The notes: generated by a model not told the origin, from the sequence alone. A DNA stretch of 64,000 nt from Blastocatellia bacterium (GCA_025055075.1 JANWYV010000015.1:37753-101752), one strand, 5' to 3'. Counted from the first letter of the stretch, positions 27,267-37,182 are shown. Translations and numbers: made by a program.

Positions 27267-29179
27267 GTGAGCAGGCGCGCGCTTGAAGCCTGCCCGTCAA
27301 TGAACTCTCGGAACCATAGCTCGAGCACGAGTAGGGTCCACAGTGGCGTCGAGAAATCCGCGCGCCCCTCCAGATGCGCGTCTACAAGAGCGCGCACCGC
27401 GCTCGGGCGAAAGAGTCCGCGCGCAAGCGCGCGTTCCGAAAGGAGCAGCTCGCGCGCGAAATCGCGCAGCTCCCGGCGCAGCCAACGCCCGATGGGGACG
27501 CCAAATCCCTGCTTGCGTCGCGCGAGGGTCTCCGGTGGCAAAATCCCCCGCATGGCGCGTCGCAAGAGATATTTGCCCCGCCCGCGCCTGAGCTTGTATG
27601 TGTCCGTCAGGCGCGCTTCCCACTCCAGCAGCTCGTGATCAAGCAGCGGCGCGCGCGCTTCGAGCCCATGCGCCATCGTCGCGATGTCCATCTTCACGAG
27701 CAGGTCATTGGGCAAATAGAGGCGCACATCTGCGCGAAGGAGCGCATCTAAGAACGTTCCGCTCGTGGCCATTTGCTCTTCCACGAACCGCTCTGGACGA
27801 AGCGCAGTCGTGAGGGCATGGAACGCCTCGCTGTACAACTCTCGCCGCATCTCCTCATCGCACGCGCTCATCCACCGCGCGTAACGCCTCGAAGGCGGCA
27901 GCGCCGCCGCAAGCAGAAAGCGCTCCGCTCGTTTCCAGAATCGCCATTCCAAAAGGCGTCCTCCGAGCAGAGGCTTCGCCACGTGGTGACTCAGGACGAA
28001 GGTCTTGCTCAAAGCAGCCCACACCGCTGGAGGCACGCGTTCGGCCTCCACCATCGCGCGATAGCGATCATATCCCGCAAGCCCTTCATCCCCCCCATCA
28101 CCCGTCAGTGCGACCGTGATCGAAGCGCGCGCGAGCTTGGCCAGGTAGTATGTGGGAATAGCCGACGAATCGGCGAATGGCTCGCCGTAGCGGCGGATGA
28201 GCGTCGGAAGGACGTCCACGACGTCCGGTCGCACGACGGCCTCATGATGTTCTGTGGCGAAGTGGCGTGCGACGCGTCGCGCTTGCTCCCGCTCGTCGTA
28301 ATCGGCTTCGTCGAAGCCGATGGTGAAAGTCTTCACCGGCGTCGAGCTGACCTCGCTCATCAGGGCGACGACGGCTGAGGAATCGAGCCCGCCGCTCAAG
28401 AAAGCTCCGAGGGGGACATCGCTGCGCATGCACAATTGCACCGACTGGCGCGCTCGCGCGAGCCACTCTCGGGCCGCCTCTTCTTCGTTCAGCCGAAGCT
28501 TTGGGGAGAACGTCAACGTCCAATAGGGGGCGATGACGACTTCTCCCGCGCGCCAAAGGAGGCGATGTCCCGGCTCCAGTTTTCGGATGGCACGAAATGC
28601 CGTCAGCGGCGCCGGGATGTAGGAGAGCGCGAGATAGGCGTGCACGGCCTCCCAGTCCACTTCGCGCGAGACCGAGGGATGTTCGAGGAGCGCCTCGAAC
28701 TCCGAGGCGAAGATCAATTCCCCATCGGCGAGGGCATAGAGGAGCGGCTTCTCCCCCACGCGATCGCGCGCCAGCAGTAACTGCTGCTGTTCCTCATCCC
28801 ACAGCGCGAAAGCGAACATGCCACGGAGTCGCGCCAAGCTCTCCAAGCCATACTGCTCGTAAGCGTGGACGATGACCTCCGTATCGCTCTGCGTCGCGAA
28901 CCGATGGCCGCGTGCTTCCAATTCCCGACGCAGCTCGCGGTAGTTGTAGATCTCTCCGTTGTGAACGACCCAAATCGTCCCGCGTTCGTTGGCGATCGGC
29001 TGATGGCCGCTTTCGAGGTCAATGATGCGCAAGCGACGCACACCCAGGCCGACGCCGATCGCTCGGAAATATCCCTCCTCATCGGGCCCGCGGTGCGCGA
29101 GCCGGTCGCACATTCGGCGCAGCACTTCCTGATCCGGAAGCACACCGCGCGCGTTCACGATTCCAGCGATTCCGCACAT
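27263..29179 (-). CDS. asnB: Asparagine synthase (glutamine-hydrolysing)
   Basis: The 638-residue enzyme starts MCGIAGIVNARG, so Cys2 is the Ntn glutaminase nucleophile. This fixes the start at 29179, although it overlaps dxr by 25 bases and lacks an obvious ribosome site. The synthetase domain has the PP-loop LSGGLDSSAVVAL near residue 260. Length and sequence resemble the amidotransferases found in exopolysaccharide and exosortase-linked loci as much as housekeeping AsnB. With the glycosyltransferases next to it, amidation of a surface polymer is an alternative to free asparagine synthesis. Confidence 0.9.
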   Translation of the reverse strand: MCGIAGIVNARGVLPDQEVLRRMCDRLAHRGPDEEGYFRAIGVGLGVRRLRIIDLESGHQPIANERGTIWVVHNGEIYNYRELRRELEARGHRFATQSDTEVIVHAYEQYGLESLARLRGMFAFALWDEEQQQLLLARDRVGEKPLLYALADGELIFASEFEALLEHPSVSREVDWEAVHAYLALSYIPAPLTAFRAIRKLEPGHRLLWRAGEVVIAPYWTLTFSPKLRLNEEEAAREWLARARQSVQLCMRSDVPLGAFLSGGLDSSAVVALMSEVSSTPVKTFTIGFDEADYDEREQARRVARHFATEHHEAVVRPDVVDVLPTLIRRYGEPFADSSAIPTYYLAKLARASITVALTGDGGDEGLAGYDRYRAMVEAERVPPAVWAALSKTFVLSHHVAKPLLGGRLLEWRFWKRAERFLLAAALPPSRRYARWMSACDEEMRRELYSEAFHALTTALRPERFVEEQMATSGTFLDALLRADVRLYLPNDLLVKMDIATMAHGLEARAPLLDHELLEWEARLTDTYKLRRGRGKYLLRRAMRGILPPETLARRKQGFGVPIGRWLRRELRDFARELLLSERALARGLFRPSAVRALVDAHLEGRADFSTPLWTLLVLELWFREFIDGQASSARLLT

Positions 29180-30342
29180 ATCAGGGAGGTGATCACCTCG
29201 CGGGCACGCGCGCGCGCCCAAGCGTCGGCTCGAAGGACATCTTCGATCTCGCGCGGTTCTTCAGGTTGATGGTCGCGCATCACGCGCTCGATCACGGTGG
29301 GGATGGCGAGGAAGGGAAGGCGACGCTCCAAGAAGGCGGCGACGGCCTCCTCGTTCGCCGCGTTGAGGACGGCAGGCATCGTTCCACCGCGTCGCAACGC
29401 TTCATAGGCCAGGCGCACGCAGGGGAAGCGCTCCAGATCTGGTGGGTGAAACTCCAAATGAAGTGCGGGGGAAAAATTCAGTCGCGGCAGCGGCGTCGGC
29501 CGCCGATTCGGATAGGTGAGGGCGTATTGGATGGCATATCGCATGTCCGTCGGTCCCAGTTGCGCGAGGATGGAGCCATCTACTAGCTCGATCATCGAAT
29601 GCACGACCGATTGGGGGTGGATGAGGATGTCGATCTGCTCCGGCGCGACGCCAAATAGCCAATGCGCCTCGATGACCTCCAATCCCTTGTTCATGAGCGT
29701 CGCCGAATCCACGGTGATCTTCGGCCCCATGCGCCAGGTCGGATGCTGCAAGGCTTGCTCGGGGGTGACGCGCGAGAGTTCGGCTGCGGAGAGCGTGCGG
29801 AATGGCCCTCCGGAAGCCGTCAGGATCAAGCGCGCGACGTCGCGGGGATTGACCCCCTGCAGGCATTGATGCAGGGCGTTGTGCTCGCTATCTACGGGCA
29901 GGATCTCGGCACCGGTCGCGGCCGCTTTCTCGGTCATCAACCGACCGGCCATCACGAGCGTCTCCTTGTTGGCCAAGGCAATGCGTTTGCCCTGTTCCAG
30001 CGCCCGATATGTGGGGAGGAGGCCGACGGCCCCGACCGTCGCGACGAGCACGATGTCCACGTCTGGTTCCGTCGCCACGGCGAGGAGCCCTTCCGGTCCG
30101 TATCGAATATCGGGGGGCGTACGCACGCCGCGCCGCTGCAACTCCGCACGCAATTCGGCAGCCGCCTCATCCGTCGCGACTGAAACGAGGCGGGGCGAGA
30201 ACCGCACGATCTGATCCGCGAGTCGCGCGACGTTCCGCTGGGCCGCTAGACCAATCACGCGAAAGCCATCCAATTGCTCCAGCAGCGAGAGCGTGCTCGT
30301 CCCAATTGAACCCGTTGAGCCTAAGATCGCGATCCGCTTCAT
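29155..30342 (-). CDS. dxr: 1-deoxy-D-xylulose-5-phosphate reductoisomerase
   Basis: The 395-residue NADPH-dependent enzyme of the MEP isoprenoid pathway begins MKRIAILGSTGSIGTSTL, its dinucleotide loop. The metal and substrate site PVDSEHNALHQCL and the flexible loop region ILTASGGPF are present, as is the downstream GPKITVDSATLMNKGLEVIEA. The start at 30342 is set by the conserved N-terminus. The gene order uppS-cdsA-dxr is widely conserved, and the lipid-carrier pathway is thus kept together. Confidence 0.97.
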   Translation of the reverse strand: MKRIAILGSTGSIGTSTLSLLEQLDGFRVIGLAAQRNVARLADQIVRFSPRLVSVATDEAAAELRAELQRRGVRTPPDIRYGPEGLLAVATEPDVDIVLVATVGAVGLLPTYRALEQGKRIALANKETLVMAGRLMTEKAAATGAEILPVDSEHNALHQCLQGVNPRDVARLILTASGGPFRTLSAAELSRVTPEQALQHPTWRMGPKITVDSATLMNKGLEVIEAHWLFGVAPEQIDILIHPQSVVHSMIELVDGSILAQLGPTDMRYAIQYALTYPNRRPTPLPRLNFSPALHLEFHPPDLERFPCVRLAYEALRRGGTMPAVLNAANEEAVAAFLERRLPFLAIPTVIERVMRDHQPEEPREIEDVLRADAWARARAREVITSLICAESLES

Positions 30343-30407
30343 TGTGTCCTGTAAGGAAAGCTCGAGCCCGCCGATTCTCCGAAATCGGTTGCGGGCCTCC
30401 GAGCCCA

Positions 30408-31211
30408 TCATGATAGGAGAATCCGACTGTAGATGTAAATGATCGGCGCGTTGAAGAGGATGCTATCGGCCCGATCCAAAATCCCCCCGTGGCCCGGCAG
30501 CAGCCGTCCGGCATCCTTCACCTTCGCCCCCCGTTTGAGCATGGATTCGATCAAGTCGCCGATCTGGCCGACTGCATTCAAAACGAGCGCGAGGGCGAGG
30601 GCGTGCCCAAGGGGCAGATCTCGAAAGAACCAAAACTTTCCACCCAGTGCGGCCAATCCACTGCCGAGCACGCCAGCGATCGCCCCTTCGATCGTCTTGC
30701 CCGGACTCACGCGCGGCGCCAACTTCCGACGTCCGAACGCGCGGCCTCCGTAGTAGGCCGCCGTATCCCCAGCGAAGATGATGAGGAAGAAGAGCGAGAG
30801 CAGTCGCGCGGCCGTCGTCGCCTCCATGCTCACCCGCAGCAGGATGAGGAAGCCCAAGGCCACGGCGATGTAGAGCACGCCGGCGACCGTCACGGCGCTT
30901 TCCAGAAGCACGGTCTCAAAGCGCTCGGCCGTGAAGAGCGAGAGCGCCAGCGTGAGCGCCAGAAGCAGCAACAAGCTCCCCACGATCAAGAAGGCGTTCT
31001 GTTGCTGGAAGGCGAAGAGGACGCTCACAGCGGCCGCATAGCCGAGCCAGCGATCGGGACGACAACCGATCCGCTCCGCCAGCGCGTAGAATTCGCGAAG
31101 CCCCAGCAACGTCCCGGCCACGACCCATCCGATCAAGTAGTATGGGCTCGAAGCCCACAGCGCGAAGATGAAGAAGGGGAGCAGAACGACAGCCGTGAGC
31201 ACTCGCGTCAT
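30408..31211 (-). CDS. cdsA: Phosphatidate cytidylyltransferase
   Basis: The 267-residue membrane enzyme converts phosphatidic acid and CTP to CDP-diacylglycerol. It has about seven helices and the CdsA signature near the C-terminus (KDAGRLLPGHGGILDRADS), with SPGKTIEGAIAG before it. AGGAGGAGAGG directly precedes the ATG. Its product feeds PgsA, encoded at 41078-41824. Confidence 0.97.
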   Translation of the reverse strand: MTRVLTAVVLLPFFIFALWASSPYYLIGWVVAGTLLGLREFYALAERIGCRPDRWLGYAAAVSVLFAFQQQNAFLIVGSLLLLLALTLALSLFTAERFETVLLESAVTVAGVLYIAVALGFLILLRVSMEATTAARLLSLFFLIIFAGDTAAYYGGRAFGRRKLAPRVSPGKTIEGAIAGVLGSGLAALGGKFWFFRDLPLGHALALALVLNAVGQIGDLIESMLKRGAKVKDAGRLLPGHGGILDRADSILFNAPIIYIYSRILLS

Positions 31212-31259
31212 CCTCTCCTCCTAGTGCGTCCTCTTGGGAACGTCCCATGGGAGGACCGA

Positions 31260-32057
31260 TCATGGAAGCGCCGCAGCTCCCAATCCCCCATAACGCCGCT
31301 CGCGCTTTTGATATTCGACTACCGCTTGAAGGAAGTGCGCCGGTCGGAAATCAGGCCAGAGCGTCTCCGTCACATAGAGTTCCGTGTAGGCGATCTGCCA
31401 GAGCAAGAAATTGCTCACCCGCATCTCGCCACTGGTACGGATGAGGAGATCGGGATCGGGCAGATCGGCCGTGTAGAGATATTGTGCGATGAGCGCTTCG
31501 GTGATGGCTTCCGGAGGCAGCTCGCGCTCGCGCGCCTCGCGATAGAGGCGACGGAAGGCATCCACCAACTCCGTGCGTCCGCTGTAGTTGAGCGCGACGA
31601 CCAGTTGCATCCGCGTGTTCATCGCCGTCTCCGCCATAGCGCGGCAGAGCTCTTGACGGATCGCCGGGTCCAATCCTTCCCATCGCCCGATGACGCGCAA
31701 CCGAATGTCGTGGCGTTTGAGCGTCTCCACTTCTTTTCGCAGGAATTCTCGAAGCAAGCTCATGAGCGCTTCGATCTCTTCCTGCGGGCGCTTCCAGTTT
31801 TCCGTCGAGAAGGCATAGAGCGTCAATACGGGAATGCCCAAGCGCGCCGCCGTTTCCACGATCCGACGCGCGGCTTTCGCTCCGGCGCGATGGCCGACGA
31901 CGCGCGGCTTCTGCCGCCGCAAGGCCCACCGTCCGTTTCCATCCATGATGATGGCCACATGGTGAGGGAGCCGCTCGGGGTGAATCTGCGTCAGAAGAAG
32001 CGCTTCGCGCGAGCTGGGTTTGATGAACCCCTCGAACCTCTTCTGCAAATCGTCCAT
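31260..32057 (-). CDS. uppS: Isoprenyl transferase (undecaprenyl diphosphate synthase)
   Basis: The 265-residue cis-prenyltransferase makes the C55 carrier of cell-wall and glycan synthesis. VAIIMDGNGRWA contains the catalytic Asp39. The later DLLIRTSGEMRVSNFLLWQ and FTETLWPDF-like YVTETLWPDF motifs are intact. An N-terminal extension of about 25 residues is present. It lies upstream of cdsA with a 48-base gap. Confidence 0.97.
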   Translation of the reverse strand: MDDLQKRFEGFIKPSSREALLLTQIHPERLPHHVAIIMDGNGRWALRRQKPRVVGHRAGAKAARRIVETAARLGIPVLTLYAFSTENWKRPQEEIEALMSLLREFLRKEVETLKRHDIRLRVIGRWEGLDPAIRQELCRAMAETAMNTRMQLVVALNYSGRTELVDAFRRLYREARERELPPEAITEALIAQYLYTADLPDPDLLIRTSGEMRVSNFLLWQIAYTELYVTETLWPDFRPAHFLQAVVEYQKRERRYGGLGAAALP

Positions 32058-32139
32058 TGAACTGCTCCGGGGGCTTTCTCCCCTCGCTGACCTTGGCGAT
32101 GCGCAACCGTTCGCATCGCCAATTCGTTTCGGCTCAATC

Positions 32140-32874
32140 TTAGTAGTGGACGCGAAGCAGCGTCAAGCCCTTGGCCGGAAAGGTCGGACCGGCCAGCCGC
32201 CGATCGCGCGCGTGGAGGATGCGTTCCATCTCCTCGACGCGCCAACGCCCACGCCCGATCTCGCAAAGCGTCCCCATGAGCGTGCGCACCATATAGCGGA
32301 GGAAGCCATTGGCCGTGATCTCCAGATGCAGCAGCTCGTTCTCTTGCCGCAGGCGCGCTTGGTAGACGCGACGCACGGTCGACTTGCCCGGGCGCTCGCG
32401 CGTGCCGAAAGAAGCGAAATCGTGCTCGCCTATGATCACCTCCAGCGCTTGCCGCATGGCGGCCAGATCGAGCGGGAAGGGAAAATGATGCGCGTACCGA
32501 TAGAGGAAGGGGCTCAGGACCGGTCCGAGACAGAGCGTGTAGCAGTAGGTCTTCGACACGGCGCTGTAGCGCGCATGGAAATCGGGCGGGACCCATTCCA
32601 CGGCCATCACGCGCACGTCCGGGGGGAGATTCGCATTGAGCGCGCGTCGCCATTCCTCTTCGGACATCTCGCGAGTGAGGAAGACACTGGCGACTTGCCC
32701 CTGAGCGTGTACGCCACGATCGGTTCGCCCGGCACCATGCACGGTCACCGGACGATGCTCCAAGCGCGAGAGCACATCCGTGAGAACACCCTGGACAGTC
32801 CGCGCACCTGCTTGAACTTGCCAGCCGTAGAATTCCGTCCCGTCGTATTGCAGCAGGAGTTTGGCGTTCGGCAC
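32140..32874 (-). CDS. truA: tRNA pseudouridine(38-40) synthase TruA
   Basis: The 244-residue enzyme has LLLQYDGTEFYGWQ at the N-terminus, the catalytic-Asp motif GAGRTDRGVHA (D52), and KTYCYTL and FLRYMVRTLMGTL. A GTG at 32874 is preferred: GGAGGGAATAGC lies right before it and it gives the usual N-terminus. An alternative ATG at 32928 would overlap the pyrE stop as ATGA and add 18 residues without family support. With truD at the other end of the window, two tRNA pseudouridine synthases are present. Confidence 0.94.
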   Translation of the reverse strand: MPNAKLLLQYDGTEFYGWQVQAGARTVQGVLTDVLSRLEHRPVTVHGAGRTDRGVHAQGQVASVFLTREMSEEEWRRALNANLPPDVRVMAVEWVPPDFHARYSAVSKTYCYTLCLGPVLSPFLYRYAHHFPFPLDLAAMRQALEVIIGEHDFASFGTRERPGKSTVRRVYQARLRQENELLHLEITANGFLRYMVRTLMGTLCEIGRGRWRVEEMERILHARDRRLAGPTFPAKGLTLLRVHY

Positions 32875-32924
32875 GCTATTCCCTCCGTCAGCCCATCCTC
32901 CGCGCCGTGCGACGTCGTTGGCGC

Positions 32925-33500
32925 TCATGCGAGGTATCGACTGCCGGGCGTGCTGAGCGGTACCCCGGCGGCGCACAAGGGACATGCGTCGGGCGGATAC
33001 GTGGGCAGGTTCAGTTGCAACAGCGCGCGAAGCGGCACGCCGAAATAGAGCGCCGTCCCACTGCGGTCAATCAATGCGCCGACGCCGACGACTTCGCCCC
33101 CGGCCCCGCGCACCAGCTCGATCACTTCGCGCGTCGAGTGCCCGGTCGTGATGACGTCTTCGACAACGAGCACGCGTTCGGCGGGAGCGATCGCAAAGCC
33201 CCGACGCAACGTGAATCGCCCGGCTTCGCGCTCGGCGAAGATCGCGCGCGCGTTCAGATGCCGCGCGACCTCGTGCGCAACGAGGATGCCGCCGATGGCT
33301 GGCGCGATGACGGTCTCAATCGGTTCGCCAGCGAAAGCTTCAGCCAATTCTGCCCCCAGTTGCGTGGCGATCCGGGGATATTGCAGCACGAGCGCGCACT
33401 GGATGTAGCGCGCGCTGTGCAGTCCCGACGAGAGACGAAAATGACCTTCCAAAAGAGCGCCGGCTTCGCGAAACAAGCGTCCGATGTCGTCCGTGTTCAT
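32925..33500 (-). CDS. pyrE: Orotate phosphoribosyltransferase
   Basis: The 191-residue enzyme forms OMP from orotate and PRPP. The PRPP-binding motif VLVVEDVITTGHSTRE is intact, and EGHFRLSSGLHSARYIQ is the family N-terminal motif. The C-terminus ends in a small CPLC pair, seen in several OPRTs of this type. The start at 33500 overlaps the stop of the giant TPR gene as ATGA, tying pyrimidine synthesis to the TPR gene in one transcript. Confidence 0.95.
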   Translation of the reverse strand: MNTDDIGRLFREAGALLEGHFRLSSGLHSARYIQCALVLQYPRIATQLGAELAEAFAGEPIETVIAPAIGGILVAHEVARHLNARAIFAEREAGRFTLRRGFAIAPAERVLVVEDVITTGHSTREVIELVRGAGGEVVGVGALIDRSGTALYFGVPLRALLQLNLPTYPPDACPLCAAGVPLSTPGSRYLA

Positions 33501-36500
33501 GCCTCCGTCTCCGCGTGATCTCCTTGAAGCGCGGTCGCATCCGCAGCAGATGGAGCCGCGCGTTGTTCTTCCCCGTCGCACGTCGGCCCGAGCGCTGTGG
33601 AAAACGGTTTCACGCGCGGAGCGGGCCGTAAGCGTTCGACGAGCCGATCGAAGAGCCCGCTCAGTAAGAGGGCCACGTCTTGCTCCGGGGAGCGAACGGC
33701 GTCGCGGGCCGATGCGACCTCGCGCTGCTGAATCGCCTTGCTGTAGGCGGCCGTTGCTCCTTCGATGTCGCCTTTGATGTAGAGCATGCGTCCCAACTCA
33801 TGATACGCCTCGGCGAAGACACCCTGCCGCTGCGCAATCGCCGTCTTGAAGGCTTCGATGGCGAGAGTGATCTCGCCCCGACGGGCGTGCACGCGCCCTT
33901 TTTGGTAATAGGCTTCGGGGAAAGTCCCTCGACTGGCCTTGATCGCGAGCGCGAATTGATCCACAGCGGCGTCGAACATTCCTCGGCGACTGTAGAGCAC
34001 GCCCAACTCGTAGTGGGCTTCCGGGAAACTCGTCGGATAGGCGGCACAGACCGGTTTCAAGAGCGCGATGGCCCCCTCCACATCGCCTTGCGCCGCTCGT
34101 GCGCGTGCCAACCAATATTGCGCTTCGGGAAAATCGCCCTGTTGCTCCCAAGCCATCTGAAACTCATTCGCAGCGGCGGCATATTCCCCCCTCTCGTAGA
34201 GCGCCCTCCCGAGATCGAAGTGCGCTTCCGGAAATGGTCCGCTCTTTTGCGCGAGCGCTTGACGCAGCTCGGTCATCGCGGTCTCGACGTCCCCTCGGCT
34301 CAAGGCGAGCAAGCCCAGATAGTAATGGGCTTCGGGGTCGTGCGGGTGAAGCGCCAGAGCTTGACGGAAAGAGGCTTCGGCTCGTTCCCACTGACCCGCT
34401 TGAAAGAGCACCAGGCCCAGATTGTGATGGAGATAGGGATCGCGGCCTCCGGTTTGCTCCATCGCCTGCTGATACAGCTCGATGGCTTTCGCCATGTCCC
34501 CCTGCCGCACGTGCGCGTTGCCCAGATTCCAGAGCGCTTCCGGAAAGCGTCCGCCACTTTGCTCGATGGCCGTGCGATACGCCGCCATCGCTTCCTCGAC
34601 GCGCCCTTGGGCGAGCAAAGCGTTTCCCAAATTGTAATGTGCCAGCGGGAATGTCTCGCATTGAGCGATCGCCTGCTTGAGGGCTTCCAGCGCCGCGTCC
34701 AATTCCCCTTGCTCGAGGAGCGTGACGCCCAAGCTATAGTAGCCATGGGGGAAGACTCGCTGCTCGGCCTCGATGGCTCGGTGAAAGGCAGCTCGCGCTT
34801 CGGCCAGGTCCCCTCGTTCCCACAGCGCGAGTCCGAGCCGATAGTGCGCTTGACCGAAATCGGGCTTCTGTTCGACGGCGGCGCGGTAGGCGGCGATCGC
34901 TTGCTCCAGATCCCCGCGCGTGAAATACGCGTTGCCGAGATTGTAGAGGGCCTCCGGATAGGGCGCTCCAGCGATTTGCAGCGCCGTTTGGAAGGCGGTG
35001 ATGGCCCGCTCGATCTCCCCGCGATCGAGCAACGCCAGCCCCAAGTCGTGATGCGCTTGCGCGAGATCGGGCTTGAGTTGAAGCGTTCGCTCGAGCGCGC
35101 GAATCGCTTCGTCGAGATCGCCGTTCAGGTAGAGTGCCACCCCCAAAGCATGCTGCGCGTGCGCGAGGCTCGGATCGAGAGCGAGCGCCTGCTGATACGC
35201 TTCGATCGCTTCCTCCACGCGTCCGATGCGCACGAGCGCGCGCCCCAGGTCATAGTAGGCATCGGGAAAAGTCGGTCGTTGCGCGATCGCTTGACGGAAG
35301 CTCGCGATTGCTTCCTCCACGTCGCCCGCCTCCAACAGCGCGCATCCGAGATCGTAATAGGCTTGCGGGAACTCCGGCTGCGCTTGCACGGCCTGACGAA
35401 AAGCCTCGATGGCCTCCGGGAGCGCCTCGGTGCCTTTCTGCATGAGCGCGCGACCGAGTTCCCGATACGCCTCCGGCCAGGGCGTCTCGCGCGCCGCGAT
35501 CGCGCGCCGATAGGCTTCGATCGCCTCGTCCTGTCGCCCTTGCGCGAGGAGCGCGAGTCCCAGATCGCGCCAGGCTTCCGGATATGGCGCTCCCTGCTGT
35601 TCGATCGCAGTCTCGTAGGCGTGGATGGCGCCGGCGAGATCCCCCAGCTCATAGCAAATGCGTCCGAGCAGGTGGTGCGCTTCGGGAAACTGACCCTCGC
35701 GCTGTTCGATGGCCGTGAGGATTGCTTCCCGAGCGGCTTCTAGCTCGCCCAATCCCAGCAGCGTGCGCGCCAGATTGAAATACGCATTGGGGAAATGCGG
35801 ATGTTCGGCGATGGCTTGTCGGAAGGCCTCGGCGGCTGCGGCCAAATCGCCCTTCTCGTGCAACACGCGCCCCAGATTATATCGGGCGCGGGGAAATCGC
35901 CCTTCTGCGGCCTCAAGAGCCTGATGAAATGCTGCGGCCGCTCGCTCCCAGTCCTTGCGGAGGAAGAAAAGATGCCCCAGCTCGTACCAACATTCGGCGA
36001 TTTCATGCCCTTGAGCGATCACGCGCTCCAGATGCTCGATGGCCTCGTCCACGTACCCGGCGCCAGCGAGCGCGCGTCCCAACTCCAGCTCCGCTTCGGG
36101 GAAATGCCCCTGCCGCTGTTCCAGAGCGCGTCGCAAAGCGGGGATCGCCTCGTCGTATCTGCCTTGCGTCGCATACAAGCGGCCGAGATCGTAGTACGCT
36201 CTGGGGAAGAACGGATTCTGCTCGATCGCTCGTTGATAGGCGGCCAACGCGCGTTCCACGTCTCCTTGTTGCGCGAGCACCAGTCCCAATTGGTGATGCG
36301 CAGCGGCGAAATTCCCTCCGCGTTGACGAATGGCCGTCTCCAAAGCTTCGCGGGCTTCGGCCAACGCGCCTTGACGCAGATACGCGCGCCCCAAGTTGAA
36401 ATGCGCTTCCGGCTGATTCGGATTCGCGCGAAGCAGCGCGCGGAAGGTCGCGATCGCTTCCTCCAAATGCCCTTGCGCCAGAAGAGCGCGTCCCAGCTCA

Positions 36501-37156
36501 TATTGGGCTTCGGGATAAATCCCGCCGCGCTGCTCGATCGCCGTGCGAAAGGCCTCGACCGCACCGTCGAGATCTCCTTTCCCCATCAAGAGCCAACCGA
36601 GCTGGAAATAGACTTCTGGGCCATGCCCTCCCGATTGCTCGAGAGCCGTGCGATAGGCGGCAATCGCTTCCTCGATTTGACCGATATGCGCCAGAGCGAA
36701 TCCCAAATGGAAATGCGCTCGCGGGAAGACGCCGCCTCGCTGCGCGATGGCTTTTCGGAAGGCTTCGATCGCGCGCTCGATCTCACCCTTGCCGAGCAAC
36801 GCGAGACCCAGATTGTGATAAGCGCCGGGATTGTTCCCCCCCATCTGCTCGATAGCGCGCTCATAGGCGGCGATGGCCTCTTCAAGCTCGCCGCGCCGCG
36901 CGAGTGCCAGCCCCAGGTGATAGTAGGCCTCCGGATAATGCGGCTGTTGCTCGGTGGCCGTCCGAAAGGCCGCGATCGCTTTCTCGATCTCCCCAGCATC
37001 GTAGAGGGCTTTGCCGAGGAGGAAATACGCTTTCGGGAAGCGTCCTTGCTGCTGCTTGATCGCCAAACGCAAAGCTGTGATCGCCGCCTCCACTTCGCCG
37101 CGTTGGTAGTGCCGCTGGGCCTGATCGAGATAATGTTGTGCGAGATTCTCCGTCAT
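33497..37156 (-). CDS. Giant all-TPR repeat protein
   Basis: About 1,219 residues made almost wholly of tandem tetratricopeptide repeats, by rough count some 34 of them, spaced 34-36 residues (consensus like AYY-LG-AL--GD-EEAI-AF). The repeats alternate between a 34-residue form and one lengthened by one or two residues in the inter-repeat loop (GGRFPEA type). No signal peptide, membrane segment or catalytic domain was seen, so it should be a cytoplasmic superhelical scaffold. The last 75 residues are non-repeat. GGAGGGGG precedes the ATG at 37156. It begins 26 bases after a Ser/Thr kinase that also carries TPRs, and it overlaps pyrE. A kinase substrate or adaptor role is inferred from context only. 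Confidence 0.9.
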   Translation of the reverse strand: MTENLAQHYLDQAQRHYQRGEVEAAITALRLAIKQQQGRFPKAYFLLGKALYDAGEIEKAIAAFRTATEQQPHYPEAYYHLGLALARRGELEEAIAAYERAIEQMGGNNPGAYHNLGLALLGKGEIERAIEAFRKAIAQRGGVFPRAHFHLGFALAHIGQIEEAIAAYRTALEQSGGHGPEVYFQLGWLLMGKGDLDGAVEAFRTAIEQRGGIYPEAQYELGRALLAQGHLEEAIATFRALLRANPNQPEAHFNLGRAYLRQGALAEAREALETAIRQRGGNFAAAHHQLGLVLAQQGDVERALAAYQRAIEQNPFFPRAYYDLGRLYATQGRYDEAIPALRRALEQRQGHFPEAELELGRALAGAGYVDEAIEHLERVIAQGHEIAECWYELGHLFFLRKDWERAAAAFHQALEAAEGRFPRARYNLGRVLHEKGDLAAAAEAFRQAIAEHPHFPNAYFNLARTLLGLGELEAAREAILTAIEQREGQFPEAHHLLGRICYELGDLAGAIHAYETAIEQQGAPYPEAWRDLGLALLAQGRQDEAIEAYRRAIAARETPWPEAYRELGRALMQKGTEALPEAIEAFRQAVQAQPEFPQAYYDLGCALLEAGDVEEAIASFRQAIAQRPTFPDAYYDLGRALVRIGRVEEAIEAYQQALALDPSLAHAQHALGVALYLNGDLDEAIRALERTLQLKPDLAQAHHDLGLALLDRGEIERAITAFQTALQIAGAPYPEALYNLGNAYFTRGDLEQAIAAYRAAVEQKPDFGQAHYRLGLALWERGDLAEARAAFHRAIEAEQRVFPHGYYSLGVTLLEQGELDAALEALKQAIAQCETFPLAHYNLGNALLAQGRVEEAMAAYRTAIEQSGGRFPEALWNLGNAHVRQGDMAKAIELYQQAMEQTGGRDPYLHHNLGLVLFQAGQWERAEASFRQALALHPHDPEAHYYLGLLALSRGDVETAMTELRQALAQKSGPFPEAHFDLGRALYERGEYAAAANEFQMAWEQQGDFPEAQYWLARARAAQGDVEGAIALLKPVCAAYPTSFPEAHYELGVLYSRRGMFDAAVDQFALAIKASRGTFPEAYYQKGRVHARRGEITLAIEAFKTAIAQRQGVFAEAYHELGRMLYIKGDIEGATAAYSKAIQQREVASARDAVRSPEQDVALLLSGLFDRLVERLRPAPRVKPFSTALGPTCDGEEQRAAPSAADATALQGDHAETEA

Positions 37157-37182
37157 ATCCCCCTCCGTTGCGAGCGCGGGTT

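Noticed and set aside
30489..32060. Plus-strand frame of about 523 codons
   Set aside because: Antisense to cdsA and uppS, both of which have complete catalytic signatures.
33497..37156. DNA repeats of about 102-108 bases that could be read as a repeat array or CRISPR-like locus
   Set aside because: Period and divergence match degenerate codons of TPRs. There are no identical short repeats with unique spacers.
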